Source: JAEZPW01 sp035629075
GTDB taxonomy: Bacteria > Acidobacteriota > Terriglobia > Terriglobales > Acidobacteriaceae
Length of the DNA: 64,000 bases
Direction: 5' to 3'
Assembly: GCA_035629075.1 (NCBI GenBank)
Contig: DASPIK010000031.1
Coordinates: 1-64,000, forward strand
Notes under the pieces: model-generated
Database searches by the model: none
What the model was told of the DNA's origin: nothing
Seen by the model: the letters and a program-made list of their open reading frames with translations, nothing else
Part shown: positions 32,977-41,950 of the stretch, in pieces
Numbering within the stretch: position 1 is the first letter of the stretch
Layout: each line of letters opens with the position of its first letter
Translations under genes and position numbers: made by a program

Positions 32977-34428
32977 ATGGCTGCAAGCGCCGGGTTGGGG
33001 CGGCGAATTTATCAGACGCTCGGTTCATTGAGAACGGGCATTTCCCTTTTGATCATCGTGGGAGTCGTTTCCGCGGCTGGAACCATCGTGCTGCAACGCC
33101 CTGCCACCTCGTCGGCCGATATGGAGCGCAAGTACTCTCCGGAAACGTTGAGGGTGCTCGACGCGACCGGGCTCACGGATGTGTATCACGCCTGGTGGTT
33201 CGTCGCGCTGCTGGGACTGGTTGCGCTGAGCATCATCTTCGCTTCGCTTGAGCGGTGGCCGAATATCTGGCGCTACTTTGCCCGTCCGTACCGCAAGCCC
33301 GAACCTCATTTCCGGGCCGTCCACCCGACCCGCTTCCAGGTGCCCATCACAAACGCCGAGGGAGGCATCTCCGCCGCTGAACGTGCCATGCGAAAGCTTG
33401 GCCTCAATCCGCAGCGGGTACGGGAGGGCGGCGAAGTTTCGCTGTTCGCCGAGAAGAATCGGTTTGCCCTATTAGCTGTTTACGTGGTTCACGCCAGCCT
33501 GTTGCTGATCTTCCTGGGCGGCATTCTCGATGGTGTCTGGGGATACAGGGGATACGTTTCCCTGGTTCCGGGCACGCCGGCAATCAATCAGGTAGAACTG
33601 TTCGACAAGTCGATCAAGACCTTGCCCTTCAGCGTGCGTTGCGACGAGGCCGGTCAGGAGAACTACACGGGCCAGTTCGCCGGAATGCCTAAGCGCTGGT
33701 GGTCCAAGATGACCGTCATCGAGGACGGCCGCGAGGTGTTGCACAAAGACATCGAAGTCAATGATCCCCTCGTTTACCGTGGCGTGCGTTTTTTCCAGTC
33801 TGGCTTCGGTGCGAGCGACAAGCCCTCGAATTTCCTCATTGCGTACGGTGCTATCGCAACTCCGGACAATGTTCGTTCGCTCGACATACCCGAGAGTGGG
33901 AGAGCCGAATTCGATGGCAACAAGGTGCGGGTGTTGAAGTTTCTGCCCGACGCGTATCGCCAGGATAACGGTGAGGTCTTCCAGCGCTCGAAAGATTTGC
34001 GGACCCCAGCCGTGCAGCTCGAGATCACCTCGGCGGGTGGCGAGACCGGAACCGTGTGGCTGCTGTATGGCGAGCCGGTAAGAGTCGCGGCAGTTCCTTA
34101 CGCCATGCAACTCGCCGATCTCAGGATGCACAACGAGACCGGACTTCAGGTGTCGTACGAGCCCGGTCAATGGGCAGTGTGGGCAGGGTGCGTGCTGATG
34201 GGAATCGGCATGATCATCTCGTTCTACATGGTCCACATGCGGTTCTGGGCAGTTGCGGTCAATGACGGCAAGGGCGGACTCACGCTGTGGGTAGGCGCGG
34301 CCGCTAACAAGAAGAATCGCGAAGCTTTCGAGCAGAAGTTCCGGGACCTGAAACAAGAGATAACCAGTGAACTCGCGGGCACGCCTGTTTCGGCGCCCGA
34401 ACTGGCTGCCTCGGCAGCGCAGAAGTAA
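32977..34428 (+). CDS. resB: ResB-like cytochrome c maturation protein (system II)
   Basis: ResB (CcsB) works with CcsA to carry heme across the membrane and attach it to CXXCH apocytochromes. I start at ATG 32977, nine bases after GGAGGAA, giving 483 residues; upstream frame to 32722 has no recognisable sequence. Membrane segments are seen at LRTGISLLIIVGVVSAAGTI, AWWFVALLGLVALSIIFASL, LLAVYVVHASLLLIFLGGIL and, near the end, WAVWAGCVLMGIGMIISFYM, with a large periplasmic domain between the third and fourth. That is the four-helix ResB plan. CcsA follows 13 bases later. The pair serves the multiheme cytochromes encoded divergently. Confidence 0.93.
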   Translation: MAASAGLGRRIYQTLGSLRTGISLLIIVGVVSAAGTIVLQRPATSSADMERKYSPETLRVLDATGLTDVYHAWWFVALLGLVALSIIFASLERWPNIWRYFARPYRKPEPHFRAVHPTRFQVPITNAEGGISAAERAMRKLGLNPQRVREGGEVSLFAEKNRFALLAVYVVHASLLLIFLGGILDGVWGYRGYVSLVPGTPAINQVELFDKSIKTLPFSVRCDEAGQENYTGQFAGMPKRWWSKMTVIEDGREVLHKDIEVNDPLVYRGVRFFQSGFGASDKPSNFLIAYGAIATPDNVRSLDIPESGRAEFDGNKVRVLKFLPDAYRQDNGEVFQRSKDLRTPAVQLEITSAGGETGTVWLLYGEPVRVAAVPYAMQLADLRMHNETGLQVSYEPGQWAVWAGCVLMGIGMIISFYMVHMRFWAVAVNDGKGGLTLWVGAAANKKNREAFEQKFRDLKQEITSELAGTPVSAPELAASAAQK

Positions 34429-34441
34429 GACGGAGGATGGA

Positions 34442-35854
34442 ATGGCAACCGGTACTACCCAGGTAAGAGTGCAAGAGCAACCCGCAGCTTCGGGATACGG
34501 CCTGGTAATCGGCGTTGGGGTCGCGGCGACCTTCGCCGTCATCATGACCCTGCTCAATGTGGGGAAAGAGAATCTGCTGACCGAGACCACCATGCTCTCG
34601 GTTGCGCTGACCTTCTTCAGTGCCTCGGCAGCGCTGTACATCGGCTTCGGGGTAACCGGCAACGAGCGGCACTTCAATTTCGCGTCGTTGATGAGCATTC
34701 TCGGATTTCTGGCGACGACAGGCGCTGCGGCGCACCGCTGGCACGTGTCTGGTCACGCCCCCTTCGCCAGCATCTACGAGATGTTGCTGAGCTTCGTCTG
34801 GACGGTTGCCTTGGTGACGCAACTGGCCGAACGAAAGTTTGCGGTGAAGCTGATTGGTAGCGTGACCATGCCAATCGCGGTGGTCAGTGTGGGACTGATG
34901 CACCTGCTCAATAGCGAAGTGCGGCCGCTGGTGCCGGCGCTGCAGTCTACCTGGCTTCACATCCACGTGACCCTGGCCATGCTGTCCTACGCCGCGTGCG
35001 CGCTGAGCTTTGCCTTAGCCATGATGTTCCTGATCAAGGACAACATGAAGACGGACACCTTCCTTGCGGCGACCAGTGCCATGTCGGTGGCGATCTATCT
35101 CGGGATCATGACGCGTTTCGAGAAGTGGGGCGGGCTCAACGTGGTCGCCTGGGACGCTGCGACGAAATCGGAGATGAACATTCCGAACAGTGGTGCGAAG
35201 CTCTACGTGACTATTCCGGAACTGGGATGGGTGTTCGCCCTCGCTATGCTTGCCGCAGCAGCGCCGCTGGTGCTGTATGCGGTTGCCAAGCTGAAAAAAG
35301 ACGACTTTTTTCTCACCATCGCGAATCGCGCGGTATTCGTGGCATTGGCCCTGCAAGTTCTGGCCGGAGCGTTCTTTTACCTGCGCGTGAACAATGCTGT
35401 GTACCCGTCGCTTGACGTCGAAGGGTCGTTCCCGACGGCACTGGCGGCGAGCCCCTTCATCTTGTCCGGACTGGCAACCGGCGTTTTCGGGTCGCTGCTG
35501 TACCTGATGCTTTATTGGCGTCGCAGCGGGCTTGAGAAGATGCTGCCCAGCGCCGACATTCTTGACCGGGTGACCTATAAGACGATCTGCATCGGGTTCC
35601 CGCTGCTTACGCTGATGATCGCGGCCGGTGCTTACTGGGCCAACCGCACATGGGGATCGTACTGGAGCTGGGACCCCAAGGAAACATGGGCCGCCATCAC
35701 GTGGCTTGTTTACGCGGGATACCTGCACATGCGCATTACGCGTGGCTGGCGTGGACGTCGAGCGGCGTACTTTGCAATCATCGGGTTCGCTGTGGTGATG
35801 TTTACGTTCTTCGGCGTGACGTACTTGCTTCCGGGTTTACACGCTTACGCTTAA
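34442..35854 (+). CDS. ccsA: CcsA/CcmF-type cytochrome c assembly protein
   Basis: The 470-residue membrane protein carries the tryptophan-rich heme-handling motif WGSYWSWDPKETWA near residue 405, the WWD signature of CcsA/ResC. About ten hydrophobic segments and conserved-type His residues flank it (AAAHRWHVSG, WLHIHVTLAM, GYLHMRITRG). It forms the heme-export and ligation complex with ResB. I choose the ATG at 34442 after GGAGG; the longer frame from 34367 overlaps resB. A strong terminator follows, so the operon is just resB-ccsA. It is longer than the usual 320-residue CcsA through an extended N-terminal membrane part. Confidence 0.93.
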   Translation: MATGTTQVRVQEQPAASGYGLVIGVGVAATFAVIMTLLNVGKENLLTETTMLSVALTFFSASAALYIGFGVTGNERHFNFASLMSILGFLATTGAAAHRWHVSGHAPFASIYEMLLSFVWTVALVTQLAERKFAVKLIGSVTMPIAVVSVGLMHLLNSEVRPLVPALQSTWLHIHVTLAMLSYAACALSFALAMMFLIKDNMKTDTFLAATSAMSVAIYLGIMTRFEKWGGLNVVAWDAATKSEMNIPNSGAKLYVTIPELGWVFALAMLAAAAPLVLYAVAKLKKDDFFLTIANRAVFVALALQVLAGAFFYLRVNNAVYPSLDVEGSFPTALAASPFILSGLATGVFGSLLYLMLYWRRSGLEKMLPSADILDRVTYKTICIGFPLLTLMIAAGAYWANRTWGSYWSWDPKETWAAITWLVYAGYLHMRITRGWRGRRAAYFAIIGFAVVMFTFFGVTYLLPGLHAYA

Positions 35855-35868
35855 TCCTGCGAGACGTC

Positions 35869-35900
35869 AAAGGGCGCAGCCGAAAGGTTGCGCCTTTTTT
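35869..35900 (+). terminator. Intrinsic terminator of the resB-ccsA operon
   Basis: AAAGGGCGCAGCC and GGTTGCGCCTTT pair around a GAAA loop and are followed by a run of Ts, 14 bases after the ccsA stop codon. Confidence 0.9.
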
Positions 35901-36043
35901 GTGGGATCGACTGAGGCGGCTCGCGGCATAAGTAGTCATTCAACGGCTCACCCTAATTACTATTTCGCTAATAGTTACTCTTGTATGTTCCTCGCGACAC
36001 GCGAGATAATGACTCAGAGATCCTGCCTTAGGGGAGCGAACGA

Positions 36044-37108
36044 GTGCCTCGATTCACGTGGCAACTGAAAGCCGTCCTGCCGGCGGCGTTCGTGTTGTTC
36101 AACGGCCTTTTGCTGTTCCTGATGGTGACCTTGTCGTTCTCCGTGGCGCAGCGCCACATGGTGCTGACGCTTGCGGCAGCGGGAGCAGTCGCGATCTGCG
36201 CGGCCCTGCTGATCGGACTCGCGCTGACGATCGGGCGACCGATGGTCGAATTACAGAAGACGATCATGCGGGTGCGCGAAGGCGACTTGGATGCAGCCGT
36301 GACTTTCGCTGACCGCCAGGACGAGATAGGCGACCTCGGGCGCAGCTTCAACGAGATGGTTCGCGAGTTACGCGAGAGCCGAGAAGAAATTCAGCGGCTG
36401 CACAAAACACAGATGTCGCGTGCCGAGCACCTTGCTACGCTTGGTGAATTGGCCGCTGGGTTAGCTCACGAGATACGCAATCCTCTTGCCGGAATCGCGG
36501 GGGTGGTCGACATCATTGGACGCGATCTGCCGGAACACAGCCCTGCCCGGGGCGTCCTGAAAGAAGTTAGGGCAGAAGTACAGCACATCAATCGAATCCT
36601 CAGCGATCTGTTGGAGACTGCGCGACCGAAGCCACCTCAGTTCCGCATGGCGAACCTCAACGCAACGGTGGAGCACGCGGTAGCGATCGCCCGGCAGCAG
36701 GCATTGTCGAAGCCGATTGCGATCGAAATGGTGAAGGCCGACAACCTGCCCATGGTGACGCACGATACCGGACAGATCCACCAGGTTTTGCTCAACCTCC
36801 TACTCAACGGTATGCAGTCCATACGCGACGTAGGGAAGGTCAGTGTGGCAGTGGGGCGCGAGGATGGTTTCGCGACGGTTACGGTGGCCGACACCGGGCA
36901 TGGAATTGAACCCGAGCACCTGCCGAATATCTTCCGGCCGTTCTTCACTACAAAAGGACATGGCACCGGACTCGGGCTATCTCTAGCGCAGCGTATCATT
37001 GAGGACCATGGGGGGCGTATTGCCGTGACCAGTGCGGTGGGCCAGGGTAGCCAGTTCACGGTCATGCTTCCGCTGCCGGGCGCAGCACACAAATCAGTGG
37101 GGAAATAG
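36044..37108 (+). CDS. Sensor histidine kinase with HAMP domain (NtrB-like)
   Basis: The GTG start follows AGGGGAG. The 354-residue protein has two membrane segments (about residues 11-33 and 41-63) with only a few residues between them, so there is no periplasmic sensor domain. A HAMP region comes next (GDLDAAVTFADRQDEIGDLG), then a HisKA domain with phospho-acceptor His142 in AHEIRNPLAG. The ATPase domain has NLLLNGMQS, DTGHGI and GTGLGLSLAQ. It signals to the NtrC-type regulator encoded 12 bases downstream. The stimulus is probably sensed in the membrane or through another protein. Confidence 0.93.
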   Translation: MPRFTWQLKAVLPAAFVLFNGLLLFLMVTLSFSVAQRHMVLTLAAAGAVAICAALLIGLALTIGRPMVELQKTIMRVREGDLDAAVTFADRQDEIGDLGRSFNEMVRELRESREEIQRLHKTQMSRAEHLATLGELAAGLAHEIRNPLAGIAGVVDIIGRDLPEHSPARGVLKEVRAEVQHINRILSDLLETARPKPPQFRMANLNATVEHAVAIARQQALSKPIAIEMVKADNLPMVTHDTGQIHQVLLNLLLNGMQSIRDVGKVSVAVGREDGFATVTVADTGHGIEPEHLPNIFRPFFTTKGHGTGLGLSLAQRIIEDHGGRIAVTSAVGQGSQFTVMLPLPGAAHKSVGK

Positions 37109-37120
37109 AGCGAGAGCTTA

Positions 37121-38581
37121 ATGCCTTCAGAAAAGGTCCTAATCGTTGACGACGAGAAACTCGTACGCTGGTCGCTCCGCCAGAAGTGCCAGGAGTGGGG
37201 ATATCAGGTGGTCGAGGCCGAAAACGGCACGTCGGCACTGCGCATCGCACGCACAGAAGCTCCCGACATCGTCCTGTTGGACGTGCGCCTGCCGGATTTG
37301 AATGGCGTGGATGTCTTGCGCCAGTTGAAGCAGAATGGCGACGCACGCGCCGTTATCATGATCACGGCCGATGCACGGGTGGATGACGTCAAGTCAGCCA
37401 TCAAACTTGGCGCTTTCGATTTCGTCGAGAAGACTCCCGACTTTCACGATGAGTTGGAAGTCGCAATTAAGAACGCGTTGGAAGCCACGCGCCTGCGTCG
37501 CGAGGTCGAGTCGCTGCGCGGCGAGGTACGTCGACGAGCAGGCTTTCACGAAGTGGTCGGTGCGTCCTCCAAGATAAAGGAGTTGATGGAGTTCGTTCAT
37601 AAAGTGGCGGCGAGCGAAGCCACAACCATCCTCATTCAAGGCGAGAGCGGCACGGGCAAGGACCTGGTGGCCAAGACGTTGCACTACGAAAGTTCGCGAC
37701 AGGAGAAGCCGTGGATCGCGATTAACTGTTCCGCGATTCCGGACACGTTGATGGAATCCGAGCTGTTTGGCCATGAGCGGGGCGCGTTCACAGACGCGAA
37801 GACGACTAAGAAAGGTCTGTTTGAGGCGGCGGATGGTGGAACGCTATTCCTGGACGAGATCGGCGAACTCTCGCCGTTGCTCCAAGCGAAACTGCTACGT
37901 GTCCTGGAAGATCAGGTGATTCGTCGCGTGGGCGGCACTCGCGACATCCAGGTTGATGTGCGCGTCGTGGCTGCCTCGAACCGAGACCTTGAAAGAGGCG
38001 TGCGGGAAGGACAGTTCCGACAGGATCTTTATTATCGGCTTGCCATAATCTCGATATACATACCTCCGCTACGCGAACGTAAAGAAGACGTGCTGCCGCT
38101 GGCGGAGTTTTTCGTAGGGCGTTACAACAAGAAGTTCAAGAAGAACATTCAGCGCATAAGTGATGACGCCCGCACTCTATTGACGACCCATAGCTGGCCA
38201 GGCAACGTTCGAGAATTGAAGAACGCCATCGAGCGCGCCATGCTGTTGGAAGACGACACCGTATTGTCGCGCAAGTATCTGCCGTTCGCAGTCGCGCAAC
38301 AGGGATCGACGATGACGGCGTACGAAGTCAGTTCAGCCAGGGACAATGGTAACGGCGCTCAACTGGCAAACGGCAAGACGTTGCCGCGCCTGAGCTTGCC
38401 CGAGGGCGGCACATCGCTTGAGGAGATTGAGCGGGCAATGGTGGAACTGGCGATGGCCAAGGCGAACAACAATCAGACGCACGCCGCGCGTTTGCTCGAC
38501 ATCAGCCGCGATGCGCTGCGCTACAAGTTGAAGAAGTTCGGACTGATACAGACCGAGGAAGAGGAAGGCGCGCCGGCGTAA
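37121..38581 (+). CDS. Sigma-54-dependent response regulator (NtrC family)
   Basis: The 486-residue protein has a receiver domain with acidic pocket VDDEK and phospho-acceptor Asp54. The conserved Lys104 is followed by Thr instead of the usual Pro (EKTPDF). The AAA+ domain has Walker A GESGTGK at 174-180, the sigma-54 contact motif GAFTDA at 221-226 and FLDEIGEL. A Fis-type helix-turn-helix lies at the end (HAARLLDISRDALRYKLKKF). It activates sigma-54 promoters when phosphorylated by the adjacent kinase. Its targets are not evident: I found no convincing GG-N10-GC promoter in the intergenic regions I checked. Confidence 0.95.
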   Translation: MPSEKVLIVDDEKLVRWSLRQKCQEWGYQVVEAENGTSALRIARTEAPDIVLLDVRLPDLNGVDVLRQLKQNGDARAVIMITADARVDDVKSAIKLGAFDFVEKTPDFHDELEVAIKNALEATRLRREVESLRGEVRRRAGFHEVVGASSKIKELMEFVHKVAASEATTILIQGESGTGKDLVAKTLHYESSRQEKPWIAINCSAIPDTLMESELFGHERGAFTDAKTTKKGLFEAADGGTLFLDEIGELSPLLQAKLLRVLEDQVIRRVGGTRDIQVDVRVVAASNRDLERGVREGQFRQDLYYRLAIISIYIPPLRERKEDVLPLAEFFVGRYNKKFKKNIQRISDDARTLLTTHSWPGNVRELKNAIERAMLLEDDTVLSRKYLPFAVAQQGSTMTAYEVSSARDNGNGAQLANGKTLPRLSLPEGGTSLEEIERAMVELAMAKANNNQTHAARLLDISRDALRYKLKKFGLIQTEEEEGAPA

Positions 38582-38699
38582 CTTTGTGCGCAGCGTCGGT
38601 GCATTCGCGTCGTTTCCTGTACTTCGTGGAAGGTAAGTTCGTTACGCCCCCACCCCGCTTGCGATTCTCGTGACTTATCTTCGATAAGCCAGGTGGCGT

Positions 38700-40070
38700 T
38701 CATTTCGGTTGCAACAGCTCCATCAACGCGCTGAACTCTGCGGTGATGGCGGTTCGAAGAGTGCCCTTGTATTCCGGCGCAAACGTCGAAGAGTGCAGTG
38801 AAGGTAGGTTCGCGCCGGTACTCATCGCCTGCTGATACTTTGACGGCTCCACCGCGCCGACGTGGAAGAGGAAAATCGGCACTCCTCCTCTTGAGTACGC
38901 CGCGAAATCCTCCGAGACCATCAGGGGCGGCTTTTCGAGCACGCGATCTTCTCCAAGCGTACTTCGCAGCGCGCCGACCACGCGTGCGGTGAGTTTCGGG
39001 TCGTTGTAGGTTGGCGTGGTGGTCTCGGGATAGTGAAACACCGGCGGCTTGGGCGAACCGCCCGCTTCTGCTTCTGCCCTGGTAACGCGCTCAATAGCAG
39101 TCAGCAGTTGCTTTCGCACTTCGGGCTTGAACGAGCGCACGCTCAGCGCTAGATGGACCTCGTCAGGGACGATGTTGTGCTTGGTGCCGCCCGTTATCCG
39201 ACCGATGGTGATGACGCCCGGTTCGCGTGGGTCTTTCTCGCGCGACACTATAGTCTGGATGGCGAGCACCGTTCTGGCTGCGATCACGATCGGGTCGACC
39301 GTGGTGTGTGGCATCGCCCCGTGGCCGCCTCTCCCGAAGATCGTGATGTCAACCGTGTCCGCGCCAGCCAGCGCAGGACCGGAGGTAAAGCCGATGGTGC
39401 CGACTGGCAGGTCTGCCGCATCATGAATGGCGAGTGCGAAGTCCGGCTTCGGGAACTTCGTGTAGAGTCCAGCGTCGAGCATGGCGCGAGCACCTTTGAC
39501 GATCTCCTCGGCGGGCTGCGCAACCATCACCAAAGTGCCGCGCCAGCGGTCCTTTGCCTGCGCCATGAGGGTGGCCGTACCGATCCAGGCGGACATATGA
39601 ATGTCGTGCCCGCAAGCGTGCATCACCGGGATCTCAGCGCCTGATGCGTTTTTTACCCGTACTCGACTCGCGTACGGCAATCCGGTCTCTTCGGCAACTG
39701 GAAGAGCATCCATGTCAGTGCGAAAGAGCACCGTTGGTCCCTGTCCGTTGCGCAGAACGGCTACGACGCCCGTTCCACCGAAGCCGGCCGTAACCTCGTA
39801 CCCAAGCTTTCTCATGCGATCGGCGAGTTTGGCGGACGTGTTGGATTCCTGTAACGAAAGCTCCGGATTCTGGTGCAAGTCCAGGTAGAGTTGCTCGATC
39901 TCAGGAAGCACCGTCTGCAGATTCGGAATGCTAATGCCCGCCTGCGCCTTAGTTTTGGAAGGCGAGGCCTTGCTCCCGGCAGGAGTTTGTGCCAGAAGAC
40001 CAGTCGCGAAGCATAAGACGAAAGCCAGGTAGATGAGAGCAATCACCAGCCGAGTTTTCATAGCGTTCAT
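38700..40070 (-). CDS. Secreted M20-family amidohydrolase
   Basis: The protein (456 residues from ATG 40070, after AGGAAGA) has a signal peptide (RLVIALIYLAFVLCFATGLL) and the M20D aminoacylase/amidohydrolase pattern. DMDALPV and MHACGHDIHM bind metal, QPAEEIVKGA carries the catalytic Glu pair, and the dimerisation insert contains GRGGHGAMPHTTVDPI. Relatives hydrolyse N-acyl amino acids or amidated indole/hippurate-type substrates; many are cytoplasmic, so the export signal is notable. It stands alone between two plus-strand units. The substrate cannot be told from the sequence. Confidence 0.92.
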   Translation of the reverse strand: MNAMKTRLVIALIYLAFVLCFATGLLAQTPAGSKASPSKTKAQAGISIPNLQTVLPEIEQLYLDLHQNPELSLQESNTSAKLADRMRKLGYEVTAGFGGTGVVAVLRNGQGPTVLFRTDMDALPVAEETGLPYASRVRVKNASGAEIPVMHACGHDIHMSAWIGTATLMAQAKDRWRGTLVMVAQPAEEIVKGARAMLDAGLYTKFPKPDFALAIHDAADLPVGTIGFTSGPALAGADTVDITIFGRGGHGAMPHTTVDPIVIAARTVLAIQTIVSREKDPREPGVITIGRITGGTKHNIVPDEVHLALSVRSFKPEVRKQLLTAIERVTRAEAEAGGSPKPPVFHYPETTTPTYNDPKLTARVVGALRSTLGEDRVLEKPPLMVSEDFAAYSRGGVPIFLFHVGAVEPSKYQQAMSTGANLPSLHSSTFAPEYKGTLRTAITAEFSALMELLQPK

Positions 40071-40309
40071 TTTGCCATTCTTCCTGCACATGGCGACCCG
40101 TCGAAGCGGTTGAGGACAAGCTGAGCGTCCTGCTCAGGCGCCTGCAACCGGTCGCATCGCACAGTTCGCTTGTTCGGCCCCCGAGATAGAAGTATTGATC
40201 TGGAAGGCCGATAGATTAACGAGTGTGATGCCGCTCACTTCTATAAAGCGCGGTTTCGTGAGAGATTCTGCAGTTTGCCTTACGAACGCCCTTTGCAGGA
40301 CGAGGCCTT

Positions 40310-41854
40310 ATGCCAGCAACGCACTCTTATGCACTGACTAATCCGATCTCCCTCATTGTGGATAAGCCCCGAGAGGAGTTCACCCGCGAAGACCTGATCA
40401 AGGTCATCGAGACTCAGCAGATCGAGCGCATAACCTTCCACTACACAGCGCTGGACGGCAAGTACAAGGAACTGAATATACCGATTGCCGACCGGTACCA
40501 GGCTGAACGAATTCTCGCAGATGGCGAGCGCGTGGACGGCTCTTCGCTGTTCAAGGGTATTGTGGACACGGAGCTTTCGGATCTTTACGTGGTGCCGGTG
40601 TACAAGACGGCCTTCCTCAATCCTTTCGACGAGAAAAGCTTGCACCTGACTTGCCGGTACCTGACGCGCGACGGAGTGTTGGCACCATTCACCCCGGACA
40701 GCATTTTGCACCGAGCAGCCGAGTTGTTCCGAAACAGCACTGGGTACGAACTCTACGCTTTGGGCGAACTCGAGTTCTTCCTGTTGATGGACACGGTTGC
40801 GTCCATTTACCCGCCGCTGAAACAACGCGCATACCACGCATCCGGCCCGTTCTTGAAGTCGGGACAGATCCTGAACGAGATGGTCCGTTACCTGACCCAG
40901 ATCACGGGTGCGGTTAAATATGCTCACAGCGAGGTTGGTTGCATAGAGAAGGTGCGCAGCGACCTCGATGAGATCAAGGGCAAGACGGCCGAGCAATTGG
41001 AAATAGAGTTCCTGCCGACTCCGATTGAAGACACAGCAGACAACCTGGTGTTAGCGCGCTGGTTGATTCGGAGTGTCGCGTATCGGCACGGGTGTGTGGC
41101 AACGTTCGCGCCCAAGATAGAAGAAGGCGTGGCGGGGAATGGCATGCACATCCACATGGAAGCGATGAAGCATGGCCGGAACCGAATGGTCGACGATGAC
41201 GGTAAGTTGTCGCTGGAGGCGAAGGAAGTCATCGGCGGGCTCTGCACGTACGCCGATTCCCTGACCGCATTCGGTAACACGGTATCGTCCGCCTATTTGC
41301 GGCTGGTACCGAATCAAGAAGCTCCGACACGCGTTTGCTGGAGCGACATGAATCGCAGCGCAATGATCCGCGTGCCGCTCGGCTGGTCCAATGTGGACAA
41401 TCTGGCAGGCGCGCTGAATCCGCAGCAAAAAACCGGATTCCGGGAGATAGAAGGCCGTCAGACGGTGGAACTCCGGACGCCCGATGGAAGCGCGATCGTG
41501 CATCTGCTGCTAGCCGGAATCACCATGGCGGCGCAGTGGGGCATGACTCATGCCGAATCGCTGGAGATCGCCAAAAAACTTTATGTGCGCGGAAACATTT
41601 TCGAAAACAAGGAACTCGTCGAGTCCTTAGCGGCGCTGCCGAAAAGTTGCGTTGAATCGGCAAGGCTGTTGCAGCACAAACGAGAGTGTTACGAGCGTGA
41701 GGGCATCTTCCCCCCGAGCGTTATTGACTACGTAACGAAGTTGCTGCGTGCGGAAAATGACGAGTGTATGAATCAGCGGCTGGTCGATATGCCCGCTGAT
41801 GACAGACTTCATGAGACCCGCAAGATCATGCACAAGGACTTACATCGTCACTAG
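40310..41854 (+). CDS. Glutamine synthetase family protein (type I-like)
   Basis: The 514-residue protein has the beta-grasp part (DGSSLFKGIVDTELSDLYVV) and catalytic barrel motifs ALGELEFFL, GNGMHIHMEA, SAYLRLVPNQEAPTRVCWSD and the ATP/glutamate segment QTVELRTPDGSAIVHLLLAG. True GlnA forms glutamine from glutamate, ammonia and ATP. The adenylylation tyrosine motif of proteobacterial GSI is not seen, and the C-terminal part ends in DRLHETRKIMHKD. It is a single-gene unit. It may be a genuine GS or a related gamma-glutamyl ligase, so I leave the symbol empty. Confidence 0.88.
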   Translation: MPATHSYALTNPISLIVDKPREEFTREDLIKVIETQQIERITFHYTALDGKYKELNIPIADRYQAERILADGERVDGSSLFKGIVDTELSDLYVVPVYKTAFLNPFDEKSLHLTCRYLTRDGVLAPFTPDSILHRAAELFRNSTGYELYALGELEFFLLMDTVASIYPPLKQRAYHASGPFLKSGQILNEMVRYLTQITGAVKYAHSEVGCIEKVRSDLDEIKGKTAEQLEIEFLPTPIEDTADNLVLARWLIRSVAYRHGCVATFAPKIEEGVAGNGMHIHMEAMKHGRNRMVDDDGKLSLEAKEVIGGLCTYADSLTAFGNTVSSAYLRLVPNQEAPTRVCWSDMNRSAMIRVPLGWSNVDNLAGALNPQQKTGFREIEGRQTVELRTPDGSAIVHLLLAGITMAAQWGMTHAESLEIAKKLYVRGNIFENKELVESLAALPKSCVESARLLQHKRECYEREGIFPPSVIDYVTKLLRAENDECMNQRLVDMPADDRLHETRKIMHKDLHRH

Positions 41855-41950
41855 AAAGTGGCTGTGCGGAGCGGCGGGGGTGACATGCCTCCGCCTTCTC
41901 TGCACCAGGAGCGAAACACCATCCGTCCGAGCAGCCCGTTGCAAGTTGAC

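Noticed and set aside
33472..34966. Long minus-strand frames opposite resB-ccsA
   Set aside because: Both are antisense to membrane proteins with clear motifs and lack signals of their own.
41883..41910. GC-rich hairpin after the glutamine-synthetase gene as terminator
   Set aside because: The stem is short and mismatched and no T-run follows, so I did not list it.
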